A stretch of DNA of 64,000 bases from positions 5,022,001-5,086,000 of the forward strand of contig NZ_CP107880.1 in assembly GCF_036013745.1 (NCBI RefSeq), written 5' to 3'. This document shows, piece by piece, positions 38,911 to 48,075 of this stretch (positions are counted from its first letter, which is position 1; the number at the start of each line of letters is the position of its first letter). Under the pieces are notes generated by a model that did not search any database, was not told where the DNA came from, and worked only from the letters and a program-made list of their open reading frames with translations. This DNA is from Streptomyces sp. NBC_00483 (lineage in GTDB: Bacteria; Actinomycetota; Actinomycetes; Streptomycetales; Streptomycetaceae). The translations under genes were made by a program, and so were the position numbers.

Positions 38911-40159
38911 GCCGCCGCCCGCGCAGGGTCAGAGCGGTCGCTCCGTAGAGGACCGACACCAGGACCACGAGGGGGACCGAGCGGCCGTCCGGCGGCAGCA
39001 TCAGCGCGGCCACTCCGGCCGCGCCGACGAAGGACACGTTGACCAGCACGTCGTAGACGGAGAAGATCCGGCCGCGGAAGCCGTCGTCGATGGAGGACTG
39101 CACGACCGTGTCGGTGGCGATCTTCGCGGCCTGTGTGGTCAGGCCCAGGACGAACGCAGCCACCACGATCGGCGCGGGTTCGAAGGTGAGACCCAGGGCG
39201 AGTTCCAGTACGGATGCGGTGCCGGCGCAGAGGGCGATCCACCCGGCCGCGCCGAACCGCCCCACGGCTGCCGGGGTGATGGCCGCCGCGACGAAGAATC
39301 CGGCCCCCGAGACGCCCATGGCGAGGCCGAGCAGGGCCAGGCCTTCGGACTCCGTGGATGACCATGCGTACCGGCACAGCATGAGAACCATGACGAGCAG
39401 GGCGCCGTAGCAGAACCGCATCACCGTCATCGCGGCAAGGGCGCGCGCGGCGGACGAACGCGAGACGAGGTGCCGGACGCCGGCCGAGAGGTCCCGGGCG
39501 GTGCCGGTCAGTGCCGCCCCCAGGCGCGGCTGAATCAACTCCGGATCGGGGCCGAGGAGTTGTACGTCCATGCGCAGGGAAGCGAGTGCGGCACACAGGT
39601 AGAGCAACGCCCCGATGAGCACCACCGCTGCATCCGAGTCGGCGGCGATCAGGCGCACGCCGAAGGCGAGGCCGCCGCCCAACGTTGCCGCGAGTGTCCC
39701 CGCGGTCGGTGAGATGGAGTTGGCCATGACGAGGCGCTCCGCGTCCACGACACGGGGCAGCGCGGCCGAGAGCCCGGACAGGACGAAGCGGTTGACCGCG
39801 GTGACGCAGAGCGCGGACGCGTAGAAGAGCCAGTCCGGGGTGTGGCTCAGCATGAGAGCGGCCGTCACGGAGGCGAGCAGCACCCGCAGCAGGTTGCCGT
39901 AGAGGAAGACCTGACGGCGTCGCCAACGGTCGAGGAGGACGCCCGCGAACGGGCCCACAAGGGAGTACGGGAGCAGCAGTACGGCCATTGCCGACGCGAT
40001 CGCGGCGGGCGAGGTCTGCTTCTCCGGCGAGAACACCACGTAGGTGGCGAGCGCCACCTGGTACACGCCGTCCGCGCCCTGGGAGAGCAGCCGCAACGTC
40101 AACAGACGCCGAAAATCGTGCAGGCGCAGCAGTACGCGCAGGTCACGGACGACAGACAT
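38900..40159 (-). CDS. MFS transporter
   Basis: A 419-residue major facilitator with about 12 hydrophobic helices (VYQVALATYVVF, AIASAMAVLLLPYSLVGPFA, and others). The A-motif-like loop GVLLDRWRRRQVFLYG follows helix 2. It resembles drug-efflux or enterobactin-exporter type MFS proteins; the substrate is not known. ATG 40159 is chosen, giving SVVRDLRVLLRLHDF, with GAGG upstream. The final codons and stop come from a parS site. It faces cca and is separated from ino1 by a terminator. Confidence 0.9.
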   Translation of the reverse strand: MSVVRDLRVLLRLHDFRRLLTLRLLSQGADGVYQVALATYVVFSPEKQTSPAAIASAMAVLLLPYSLVGPFAGVLLDRWRRRQVFLYGNLLRVLLASVTAALMLSHTPDWLFYASALCVTAVNRFVLSGLSAALPRVVDAERLVMANSISPTAGTLAATLGGGLAFGVRLIAADSDAAVVLIGALLYLCAALASLRMDVQLLGPDPELIQPRLGAALTGTARDLSAGVRHLVSRSSAARALAAMTVMRFCYGALLVMVLMLCRYAWSSTESEGLALLGLAMGVSGAGFFVAAAITPAAVGRFGAAGWIALCAGTASVLELALGLTFEPAPIVVAAFVLGLTTQAAKIATDTVVQSSIDDGFRGRIFSVYDVLVNVSFVGAAGVAALMLPPDGRSVPLVVLVSVLYGATALTLRGRRRFT

Positions 40160-40184
40160 GGGGCACAGCCTCACATATGAGGCG

Positions 40185-40221
40185 GGCCCCCGGCGCGCAC
40201 CATGTGTGCGAGCCGGGGGCC
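40185..40221 (-). terminator. Terminator of ino1
   Basis: GGCCCCCGGC-G-CGCAC with GTGCG-A-GCCGGGGGCC: 15 pairs, one mismatch, 5-base loop. Confidence 0.85.
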
Positions 40222-40244
40222 TCAACAGCCTTCAGGAGGTGGGC

Positions 40245-40258
40245 GTTTCACGTGGAAC
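40245..40258. other. Near-parS (one mismatch)
   Basis: GTTTCACGTGGAAC in the gap between ino1 and the MFS gene. Confidence 0.65.
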
Positions 40259-40283
40259 ACCCGGACCGTCCTTCAGGACAAGG

Positions 40284-41366
40284 TCAGCGCTCGACCTCGC
40301 CCTTGATGAACTTCTCGACGTTGGCGTAGGCCTCGTCGTCGAAGTACTGCACCGGCGGGGACTTCATGAAGTACGAGGACGCGGAGAGGATCGGGCCGCC
40401 GATGCCGCGGTCCTTGGCGATCTTCGCGGCACGCAGGGCGTCGATGATGACACCCGCCGAGTTCGGGGAGTCCCAGACCTCGAGCTTGTACTCCAGGTTC
40501 AGCGGGACCTCACCGAAGGCACGGCCCTCGAGGCGGACGTACGCCCACTTGCGGTCGTCGAGCCACGCGACGTAGTCGGACGGGCCGATGTGAACGTTGT
40601 TCTCGCCCAGCTCGCGGTCGCGGATCTGCGAAGTGACGGCCTGCGTCTTCGAGATCTTCTTCGACTCGAGGCGGTCGCGCTCCAGCATGTTCTTGAAGTC
40701 CATGTTGCCGCCGACGTTGAGCTGCATGGTGCGCTCAAGACGGACACCGCGGTCCTCGAACAGCTTCGCCATCACGCGGTGCGTGATGGTCGCGCCGACC
40801 TGCGACTTGATGTCGTCACCGACGATCGGGACGCCGGCCTCGGTGAACTTGTCCGCCCACTCCTTGGTGCCGGCGATGAAGACCGGGAGGGCGTTGACGA
40901 ACGCGACCTTGGCGTCGATGGCGCACTGGGCGTAGAACTTCGCCGCATCGTCGGAGCCGACGGGCAGGTAGCAGACGAGAACGTCGACCTGCTTGTCCTT
41001 GAGGATCTGGACGATGTCGACCGGGGCCTCGGAGGACTCCTCGATCGTCTCGCGGTAGTAGCGGCCCAGGCCGTCGAGCGTGTGGCCACGCTGGACCTCG
41101 ACGCCCTTGTTCGGCACGTCGGCGATCTTGATGGTGTTGTTCTCGGACGCGCCGATGGCGTCCGAGAGGTCCAGGCCGACCTTCTTCGCGTCGACGTCGA
41201 ACGCGGCGACGAACTCGACGTCACCGACGTGGTAGTCGCCGAACTGTACGTGCATCAGGCCCGGGACCTTGGTCTCCGGGTCGGCGTCCCTGTAGAACTC
41301 GACGCCCTGCACCAGCGAGGCGGCGCAGTTGCCCACGCCGACGATGGCTACGCGAACCGAACCCAT
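40284..41366 (-). CDS. ino1: Inositol-3-phosphate synthase
   Basis: A 360-residue NAD-dependent enzyme converting glucose 6-phosphate to myo-inositol 3-phosphate, the first step toward phosphatidylinositol and mycothiol. It has the NAD motif [16 protein letters not shown] at the N-terminus, [30 protein letters not shown] near the active site, and [11 protein letters not shown]. The length matches the actinobacterial class. ATG 41366 has GGGAG upstream. It follows the PadR gene by 44 bases on the same strand, so the two likely share a promoter. Confidence 0.96.
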   Translation of the reverse strand: MGSVRVAIVGVGNCAASLVQGVEFYRDADPETKVPGLMHVQFGDYHVGDVEFVAAFDVDAKKVGLDLSDAIGASENNTIKIADVPNKGVEVQRGHTLDGLGRYYRETIEESSEAPVDIVQILKDKQVDVLVCYLPVGSDDAAKFYAQCAIDAKVAFVNALPVFIAGTKEWADKFTEAGVPIVGDDIKSQVGATITHRVMAKLFEDRGVRLERTMQLNVGGNMDFKNMLERDRLESKKISKTQAVTSQIRDRELGENNVHIGPSDYVAWLDDRKWAYVRLEGRAFGEVPLNLEYKLEVWDSPNSAGVIIDALRAAKIAKDRGIGGPILSASSYFMKSPPVQYFDDEAYANVEKFIKGEVER

Positions 41367-41410
41367 TCCGGTTGCTCCCTGTGTGTACTCGGTGAAGCCC
41401 TGACCGGGCT

Positions 41411-42091
41411 TCACGTGGCGGTGTCGTCGGACGGATCCGGCCGGGTGCTGTCCCGGTGCCGGGGCAGGCCGCCCGTCTCTCCAGATGTGTCCTGCTGAGC
41501 CGCGCCCCCGGGGCCGGAGCCACGTTGGTCACGGCCCGCGCGCTCGCTCTCGATGAGCTCGTTCAGCCAGCGCACTTCGCGCTCCACGGACTCCATGCCG
41601 TGCCGCTGCAGTTCGAGCGTGTAGTCGTCCAAGCGCTCGCGGGTGCGGGCGAAGGAGATGCGCATCTTCTCGAGGCGCTCCTCCAGACGGCTGCGACGGC
41701 CCTCGAGGACGCGCATGCGCACGTCCCGCGACGTCTGCCCGAAGAAGGCGAAGCGCGCGGCGAAGTGCTCGTCCTCGTATGCATCGGGGCCGGTCTGCGA
41801 GAGCAGGTCCTCGAAGTGCTCCTTACCTTCCGCCGTCAACCGATAGACGATCTTGGCGCGACGCCCTGCGAGTGGAGCCGCGGGGGTGTCGTCGGGTCCT
41901 GAACCCGATTCCTCGATCAACCAGCCGTTGGCGACCAGCGTCTTGAGGCAGGGGTACAGCGTCCCGTAGCTGAAGGCGCGGAAGATTCCGAGTGAAGTGT
42001 TGAGTCGCTTGCGCAGCTCGTAGCCGTGCATCGGGGACTCGCGGAGCAGTCCGAGTACGGCGAACTCGAGGATGCCGGAGCGTCGGCTCAT
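41411..42091 (-). CDS. PadR family transcriptional regulator
   Basis: A 226-residue PadR protein. The winged helix is near the N-terminus ([23 protein letters not shown], then [18 protein letters not shown]). A C-terminal helical dimerisation region follows ([18 protein letters not shown]), ending in a disordered acidic tail. ATG 42091 has GAGGAGG upstream. The palindrome ahead of it is the likely operator, and ino1 lies downstream, so the pair probably forms an autoregulated operon. The ligand is not known. Confidence 0.92.
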   Translation of the reverse strand: MSRRSGILEFAVLGLLRESPMHGYELRKRLNTSLGIFRAFSYGTLYPCLKTLVANGWLIEESGSGPDDTPAAPLAGRRAKIVYRLTAEGKEHFEDLLSQTGPDAYEDEHFAARFAFFGQTSRDVRMRVLEGRRSRLEERLEKMRISFARTRERLDDYTLELQRHGMESVEREVRWLNELIESERAGRDQRGSGPGGAAQQDTSGETGGLPRHRDSTRPDPSDDTAT

Positions 42092-42119
42092 CGTCGCCTC
42101 CTCCTCTGCCGCGGGCCCT

Positions 42120-42164
42120 TGTATCGACTCTTTATGTCGAGCTGATGTATCGACTCGATACATC
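42120..42164. promoter_or_regulatory. Putative PadR operator
   Basis: GATGTATCGA-C-TCGATACATC (42144-42164) is a perfect 21-base palindrome with the ATGT...ACAT ends typical of PadR sites. TGTATCGACTC also occurs as a direct repeat at 42120 and 42146. It lies 53 bases ahead of the padR start. Confidence 0.75.
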
Positions 42165-42306
42165 CCGACGATAGAACTGCTCTTCGGCTGCGGCAAGTGC
42201 GATCACGGTGAACGGCGTCACATCACTGATTCGTAGGAATCGAGTTGCCTGATTTGGGGTGAAGTTCGGCCCTAGGAGGGTTTTGACGGTGCGTAGTCTG
42301 TCCGCC

Positions 42307-42459
42307 ATGCAGACCACCGGGAACCAAGTGACGCCTGTGGGCGTCGTCGTCCCCGGTGTAGTGCGGGTGAGTGCCGAGAGGGGCGCATCCGTACTCCGGG
42401 GGGACCGGAAACCAGACGCCGTTTCCAGGCGCGTGACCCCGCGCCTGCCCGAGGAGTAG
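42307..42459 (+). CDS. Possible 50-residue ORF ahead of the PBP gene
   Basis: ATG 42307 opens a 50-codon frame (MQTTGNQVTPVGVVVPGVV...) that ends at 42459, seven bases before the PBP start. The GAGGAG that serves the PBP lies in its final codons, which could couple translation. No ribosome site precedes it and no family is recognised. The rest of the gap 42165-42466 shows nothing else. Confidence 0.25.
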   Translation: MQTTGNQVTPVGVVVPGVVRVSAERGASVLRGDRKPDAVSRRVTPRLPEE

Positions 42460-42466
42460 TCGTTCG

Positions 42467-45211
42467 ATGAGCGAGCACCGTCGCAAACCGCCGCAGCCGC
42501 AGGGCGGTGGGCGCGCCGCGGCCCGTCGCGGAGCATTCGGATCACCATCGGGCCGCCGCGCGGCACCGCGTGGAGGTTCCGCCTCGTCCTCCGCTTCCTA
42601 TGACCCCCCGAGTTCAACGGGCTCAACGGGCGCGCAAGGGAGCCCGGAGGAGGAACGCCCCTGGGGCGGTCGCGCAGAAGCCCGTAAGGCGGCCCAGCGC
42701 GGCGGTCGACGCAGGTCGGCCGATGGCGCCGGAGGCGGCGGTGGCGGACGCCGAGGTGGCGGCGGACCCGGCGGTGGCGGTCCCGGCGGTCCGTACGGCG
42801 CGGGGCGCGGCGGCCCGGAGAAGAAGAGGTTCGTCGACTACCCGCGCGCGTACAAGTACGGCTGGCGCCGCTGGGTGCCCTCCTGGCGCCTGGTGACCGG
42901 CATGTGCGTCGGTCTGTTCGGCAGCATGATGGTCGCGGCCGGCCTCGCGTACGCGCTGGTGGGTGTGCCCGACCCGGCCAAGACGGCGACGGCGCAGAAC
43001 AACGTCTACTACTGGTCCGACGACACGCAGATGGTCGCCACCGGTGGCGAGACCAACCGGCAGATCATCAAGTACGAGGACATCCCGAAGTCCATGCGCT
43101 ACGCCGTCATGTCGGCGGAGAACAAGACGTTCGAGACGGACAAGGGCGTCGACCCGATGGGTATCGCCCGTGCCGTGTTCAACATGGCCAAGGGCGGCGA
43201 GACGCAGGGCGGCTCGACCATCACCCAGCAGTACGTGAAGAACGCGATGCTGGACGACCAGTCCCAGACGGTGGGCCGAAAGCTCAAGGAGCTGTTCGTC
43301 TCCATAAAGGTCGGTCGGACGGTCGAGAAGGACGACGTCATGGCCGGCTATCTGAACTCGGCGTACTACGGTCGCGGCGCCTACGGCATCCAGGCCGCGG
43401 CGCGCACCTACTTCGACGAGGACGCCACGAAGCTCAACGCGAGCCAGACCGCCTTCCTCGCGTCAGTGCTCAAGGGCTCCACGTACTACGACCCGGCGGG
43501 CTCGCCCGGCATCGACCCGGTCAACGCGACGCCGCAGAAGAACCGTGAGCGTGCCACGAAGCGCTGGTCGTGGATCCTCGGCGAAGAGGTCAAGGACGGG
43601 CGGCTGAGCCAGAGCCAGCGCGCCCAGTTCAAGAGCTTCCCCAAGCTGGAGAGCCCGCGCGCCAACGCGCAGCTCGGCGGCCAGACCGGCTATCTCGTCG
43701 ACCTCGCCAAGGCGAACGCCGTCAAGAACAGCAAGGGCGACATCACCGAGGACGACCTGCAGAAGGGCGGCTACGAGATTCACACCACGTTCAACAAGAA
43801 CAAGGTGAAGAAGCTCGAGAACGCCGTGAAGAAGGTCCGCAAGGAGAACCTTCAGAAGAACCGCAAGGTCAACGGGAAGTACGTGGACCGGCACGTCCAG
43901 TTCGGTGGTGCCTCCGTCAGCCCCAAGTCCGGCGCGATCGAGGCCATCTACGGCGGTGAGGACGCCACCAAGCACTTCACCAACAACGCCGACGTCACCG
44001 GCGCCCAGGTCGGCTCGACCTTCAAGCCCTTCGTTCTCGCGGCTGCCTTCAAGTACGGAGTCAGGAACCCGGAGGGGCCCGAAGTCCAGGACGCGAGCCA
44101 GCGCACGATCGCCTCCCCCAAGAGCCTGTACAGCGGCAAGAACGGGCTCAAGATCAAGGACTGGAAGGGGGACATCTGGACGAACGAGAAGGGCAAGCAG
44201 TGGAACCAGACCAACGACGGTAAGCAGTCGTACAACCGGCCGAGCTATCAGATCGATCTGCGCGAGGCCATGCGCGAGTCCGTGAACTCGGCCTATGTGC
44301 AGCTGGGCATGGACGTGGGTCTGAACAAGGTGCGGGCCGCGGCGAAGGGCGCCGGCATCCTGGACGACAGCTTCGCCGACTCCAACTACCCCTCGTTCTC
44401 CCTCGGTACCTCCGACCCGAGCGCGATCCGCATGGCGGGCGCGTACGGCACGTTCGCGACCAGCGGTCAGCAGAACGATCCGTACTCGGTGAAGTCCGTC
44501 GACCGTGAGGGCGAGACCGTCTACCGGCACGATCCCAAGCCGGTGCGCGCCTTCGACACGAAGGTCGCGGACAACGTGACCGACGTCCTCAAGACCGTCG
44601 TCGACAAGGGCACGGGTACGGCGGCGCGACTGCCGGGCCGCGACGTGGCCGGCAAGACCGGTACCACCGACGGCAACAAGTCCGCCTGGTTCGTGGGCTA
44701 CACCAAGCAGCTGTCCACCGCGATCACGATGTACCGGATGGACGACAACGAGAAGTCCAAGGACCGCAAGTTCCTCGAGATGTACGGAACCGGTGGTCAG
44801 GAGAAGATCCACGGTGCGTCGTTCCCGTCCGAGATCTGGCACGACTACATGGCGCAGGCCCTGAAGGGCCAGCCGAACGAGCCGTTCCCGACGCCGGAGC
44901 CCATCGGATCGCTCGTGGGCGCGACCCCGAGTCCCACGCCGACCCCGTCGGTCACGGCAACCCCGTCGGAGACCGCCCCGCCGTCCCCGTCGACCAGCGA
45001 GAGCACGTCGCCGTCCCCGACGCCCTCGGAGACGTGCAGCGACTGGGACTGGGCCTGCAAGAACGAAGATGATGGGGGCACCGGGGAGACGGACACCGGA
45101 GGCGCGACCGACGGTGGAGCCTCGTCGACACCGAGCGACGGAAGTACCGACGACACCGGAGGCCCGGGCAATGGAAACGGCGGTGGCATCTTCGGAGGCC
45201 CCGACAGTTAG
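42467..45211 (+). CDS. Class A penicillin-binding protein (transglycosylase/transpeptidase)
   Basis: A 914-residue bifunctional peptidoglycan synthase. A 135-residue Gly/Arg-rich cytoplasmic head precedes one membrane helix (about 140-165). The GT51 domain has SAENKTFETDKG with the catalytic Glu218, GGSTITQQ (248-255) and GAYGIQAAARTYF. The transpeptidase has STFK (Ser517, Lys520), SVN (605-607) and KTGT (730-733). A Pro/Ser/Thr-rich tail with CSDWDWAC (two Cys) and a Gly-rich end follow. It is convergent with nothing; a parS and the GT87-like gene follow on the same strand. Confidence 0.95.
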   Translation: MSEHRRKPPQPQGGGRAAARRGAFGSPSGRRAAPRGGSASSSASYDPPSSTGSTGAQGSPEEERPWGGRAEARKAAQRGGRRRSADGAGGGGGGRRGGGGPGGGGPGGPYGAGRGGPEKKRFVDYPRAYKYGWRRWVPSWRLVTGMCVGLFGSMMVAAGLAYALVGVPDPAKTATAQNNVYYWSDDTQMVATGGETNRQIIKYEDIPKSMRYAVMSAENKTFETDKGVDPMGIARAVFNMAKGGETQGGSTITQQYVKNAMLDDQSQTVGRKLKELFVSIKVGRTVEKDDVMAGYLNSAYYGRGAYGIQAAARTYFDEDATKLNASQTAFLASVLKGSTYYDPAGSPGIDPVNATPQKNRERATKRWSWILGEEVKDGRLSQSQRAQFKSFPKLESPRANAQLGGQTGYLVDLAKANAVKNSKGDITEDDLQKGGYEIHTTFNKNKVKKLENAVKKVRKENLQKNRKVNGKYVDRHVQFGGASVSPKSGAIEAIYGGEDATKHFTNNADVTGAQVGSTFKPFVLAAAFKYGVRNPEGPEVQDASQRTIASPKSLYSGKNGLKIKDWKGDIWTNEKGKQWNQTNDGKQSYNRPSYQIDLREAMRESVNSAYVQLGMDVGLNKVRAAAKGAGILDDSFADSNYPSFSLGTSDPSAIRMAGAYGTFATSGQQNDPYSVKSVDREGETVYRHDPKPVRAFDTKVADNVTDVLKTVVDKGTGTAARLPGRDVAGKTGTTDGNKSAWFVGYTKQLSTAITMYRMDDNEKSKDRKFLEMYGTGGQEKIHGASFPSEIWHDYMAQALKGQPNEPFPTPEPIGSLVGATPSPTPTPSVTATPSETAPPSPSTSESTSPSPTPSETCSDWDWACKNEDDGGTGETDTGGATDGGASSTPSDGSTDDTGGPGNGNGGGIFGGPDS

Positions 45212-45234
45212 CCGACCCTGCCTCAACGCACCGT

Positions 45235-45248
45235 GTTTCACGTGAAAC
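45235..45248. other. parS site (perfect)
   Basis: GTTTCACGTGAAAC within the 18-bp palindrome GTG-TTTCACGTGAAA-CAC, downstream of the PBP gene. Confidence 0.95.
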
Positions 45249-45340
45249 ACAGCGTGTTCCACGGCAGTCGAGGGCCGTCACACCCATCGGGTGTGGCGGC
45301 CCTCGCCCCGTTCTCAGGCTCGTACGGCAGGATGTGCCGC

Positions 45341-46852
45341 ATGCCCAGTGCAGAGACGACGAGCACGAACCCGCAGCAGCCGGAACCGGAGCAGGTACGG
45401 CCGACCAGAGAGGACGAGGTCGCGGCCACCGGAGCCGAGTTCATCGGCGGGCCCATCGGGCGACGCGCCCTGCTCGGGGGCTCCTGGTGGACGCCCGCGC
45501 GGGTGATCGCACTGGTCATGCTCGGCATGTTCGCGCTCGGCATGGTCCAGAAGTTCCCCTGCTACGACGGTTCCTGGTTCTACGGCGCCAGCTCCCAGTA
45601 CACACACGCCTGTTACTCGGACATCCCGCACCTCTACCAGGGACGCGGCTTCGCCGATGGCCTCGTGCCGTACTTCGACAAGCTCTCCGGCGACATGGAC
45701 TACCTCGAATACCCGGTGCTCACCGGTGTGTTCATGGAGGTCGCCGCGTGGCTGACGCCGGGCAGCGGCTCCATCCAGCACCAGGAGCAGGTCTACTGGA
45801 TGGTCAACGCCGGGATACTGATGATCTGCGCGGCGGTGATCGCCGTGTGCGTCACCCGCACCCACCGCAGGCGCCCCTGGGACGCCCTGCTGGTCGCTCT
45901 GGCGCCCGCTTTCGCGCTGACCGCCACCATCAATTGGGACCTCTTCGCGGTGGCGCTCACGGCGGCCGCGATGCTGATGTGGTCGCGGGGCAGGGCTTTC
46001 GCCTTCGGTGTGCTGCTCGGGCTTGCGACGGCCGCCAAGCTGTACCCGGTGCTGCTGCTCGGGCCGCTCTTCGTGCTGTGCTGGCGGGCCGGAAAGTGGC
46101 GGGAGTTCGGCAGGGCGGGCCTGGGCGTCGCCGTCTCGTGGCTGGCCGTGAACCTGCCGGTGATGATGCTGGCGCCCGAGGGCTGGTCGAAGTTCTACAC
46201 GTTCAGCCAGGAGCGCGGAGTCGACTTCGGCTCCTTCTGGCTGATCATCTCCCAGCACCGGGACACGCCCCTCGACACCAACGTCGTCAACACCCTGGCC
46301 ACGACGCTGATGGTGCTCGCCTGTCTCGGCGTCGCGGCGCTGACGCTCACCGCCCCCCGTAGGCCGCGCTTCTCACAGCTCGCGTTCCTGGTGGTCGCGG
46401 CCTTCATCCTCACCAACAAGGTCTACTCGCCGCAGTACGTCCTGTGGCTGATCCCGCTCGCCGCGCTCGCGCGCCCCAAGTGGCGGGACTTCCTGATCTG
46501 GCAGGCGTGCGAGGTCGCGTACTTCCTGGGGATCTGGCTGTACCTCGCGTACACGACGAGCGGTGACAAGCACCAGGGACTGCCCGAGGACGGATACCAA
46601 CTGGTCATCGCGGCACACCTGTTGGGCACGCTCTACATCTGCGCGGTCATCGTGCGGGACATCTGGCTGCCCGACCGGGACGTGGTGCGCCGCTCCGGCG
46701 AGGACGACCCCACGGGCGGTGTCCTGGAAGGCGCCAAGGACGTCTTCGTGCTGGGGCAGGCGGCTCGTCCGAGGCGGCACCGGCACGCCGCTCGTACCGC
46801 GGAAGGGCCGGCGGCGGTCGACTGGGGCCGGGCCCCGGAGAGTTCACTCTGA
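45341..46852 (+). CDS. Polytopic membrane glycosyltransferase-like protein (GT87/DUF2029)
   Basis: A 503-residue protein with about 10 membrane helices (WWTPARVIALVMLGMFALG, VNAGILMICAAVIAVC, and so on). The first long loop contains CYSDIPHLYQGRGFADGLVPY and LEYPVLTG, resembling GT-C glycosyltransferases acting on polyprenyl-linked sugars. TATAAKLYPVLLLGPL and NKVYSPQYVLWLIP are typical of the family. ATG 45341 is preferred, although ATG 45332 and the open frame from 45233 are possible. The substrate is unknown; the setting among wall genes suggests envelope glycan work. Confidence 0.8.
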   Translation: MPSAETTSTNPQQPEPEQVRPTREDEVAATGAEFIGGPIGRRALLGGSWWTPARVIALVMLGMFALGMVQKFPCYDGSWFYGASSQYTHACYSDIPHLYQGRGFADGLVPYFDKLSGDMDYLEYPVLTGVFMEVAAWLTPGSGSIQHQEQVYWMVNAGILMICAAVIAVCVTRTHRRRPWDALLVALAPAFALTATINWDLFAVALTAAAMLMWSRGRAFAFGVLLGLATAAKLYPVLLLGPLFVLCWRAGKWREFGRAGLGVAVSWLAVNLPVMMLAPEGWSKFYTFSQERGVDFGSFWLIISQHRDTPLDTNVVNTLATTLMVLACLGVAALTLTAPRRPRFSQLAFLVVAAFILTNKVYSPQYVLWLIPLAALARPKWRDFLIWQACEVAYFLGIWLYLAYTTSGDKHQGLPEDGYQLVIAAHLLGTLYICAVIVRDIWLPDRDVVRRSGEDDPTGGVLEGAKDVFVLGQAARPRRHRHAARTAEGPAAVDWGRAPESSL

Positions 46853-46874
46853 GCGAACGCGCTCGTTGAAGGCA

Positions 46875-46920
46875 ACGAAAAGCGGGTCGGGCACCTCAAG
46901 GCGCACGACCCGCTTTTCGT
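46875..46920. terminator. Bidirectional terminator
   Basis: ACGAAAAGCGGGTCG (46875-46889) pairs perfectly with CGACCCGCTTTTCGT (46906-46920). The A/T ends make a T run on both strands. It separates convergent genes. Confidence 0.9.
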
Positions 46921-46985
46921 ATGTCCTACGTAGACCAGTGTCCTACCTGGACCAGGCACGCCCTACGTAGAGGCGTGTTCAGTGG

Positions 46986-48017
46986 TCAACGATCCACGAT
47001 CCGGTCGAACTGCGTGGTGGTGTGCCGGAGGTGGGCCACCAGTTCCTCGCCGACCTGCGGCTCGGGGGCGTCGGACGGCACGAACAGGATCGACACCTGC
47101 ATGTGCGGCGGCTCGGCGAACCAGCGCTGCTTGCCCGACCAGACGAACGGCGCCAGGTTCCGGTTCACCGTTGCCAGGCCGGCCCGTGCGACGCCCTTGG
47201 CACGCGGCATGACGCCGTGCACGGCCTTCGGGGCCTCCAGGCCCACACCGTGCGACGTACCGCCCGCCACGACCACCAGCCAGCCGTCGGAGGGGGCCTT
47301 CTGCTGGCGGTAGCCGAACCGGTCGCCCTTCGCGACGCGCGTGACGTCCAGGACGGCGCCGCGGTACTCGGTCGCCTCGTGGTCGCCCAGCCACAGCCGC
47401 GTACCGATCCGCGCGCGGAAGCGGGTCTGCGGGAACTGCTGCTGCAGGCGCGCCAGTTCGTCGGCCTTCAGGTGGCTCACGAACATGGTGTGCAGCGGAA
47501 GGCGGGCCGCGCGCAGCCGGTCCATCCAGCCGATGACCTCCTCGACGGCGTCCGTGCCGTCGGTGCGGTCGAGCGGCAGGTGGATCGCGAAGCCCTCGAG
47601 ACGCACGTCCTGTATGGCGTGCGCGAGCTGCGGCAGGTCCTGCTCGGTGACGCCGTGCCGCTTCATCGAGGACATGACCTCGATGACGACGCGGGCACCG
47701 ACGAGGCCGTGCACGCCGTCGACGGAGGAGACGGAGCGGATGACGCGGTCGGGCAGCGGAACAGGCTCCTCGCCGCGCCGGAACGGCGTCAGGACCAGCA
47801 GGTCACCGCTGAACCAGTCCTTGATCCGGGCGGCCTCGTACGTGGTGCCGACGGCGAGGACGTCGGTGCCGAAGCGGGTCGCCTCTTCCGCGAGCCGTTC
47901 GTGGCCGAATCCGTAGCCGTTGCCCTTGCAGACGGGGACGAGCCCCGGAAACTGCTCGAGCACCTGCTTGTGGTGTGCCCGCCAGCGCGCGGTGTCGACG
48001 TAGAGCGTGAGCGCCAT
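46986..48017 (-). CDS. Alanine-racemase-like PLP enzyme
   Basis: A 343-residue fold-type III PLP protein. VCKGNGYGFG near residues 29-38 matches the PLP-lysine motif (K-x-N-x-Y-G) of alanine racemase. IEVMSSMKRHGV and RIGTRLWLG align with the barrel strands. The C-terminal half departs from classical Alr: the GYADG and CMDQ motifs are missing, with FGYRQQKAP and GGTSHGVGLEAPK instead. It lies 58 bases upstream of femX on the same strand, so a role in wall precursor amino acids is plausible. Racemase activity itself is not assured. Confidence 0.8.
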   Translation of the reverse strand: MALTLYVDTARWRAHHKQVLEQFPGLVPVCKGNGYGFGHERLAEEATRFGTDVLAVGTTYEAARIKDWFSGDLLVLTPFRRGEEPVPLPDRVIRSVSSVDGVHGLVGARVVIEVMSSMKRHGVTEQDLPQLAHAIQDVRLEGFAIHLPLDRTDGTDAVEEVIGWMDRLRAARLPLHTMFVSHLKADELARLQQQFPQTRFRARIGTRLWLGDHEATEYRGAVLDVTRVAKGDRFGYRQQKAPSDGWLVVVAGGTSHGVGLEAPKAVHGVMPRAKGVARAGLATVNRNLAPFVWSGKQRWFAEPPHMQVSILFVPSDAPEPQVGEELVAHLRHTTTQFDRIVDR

Positions 48018-48075
48018 GGCCGGTCCCGGAACCTTTCGTGGAGAGTACGGAGCTAGATCAGATTGTGCCGGGTGC

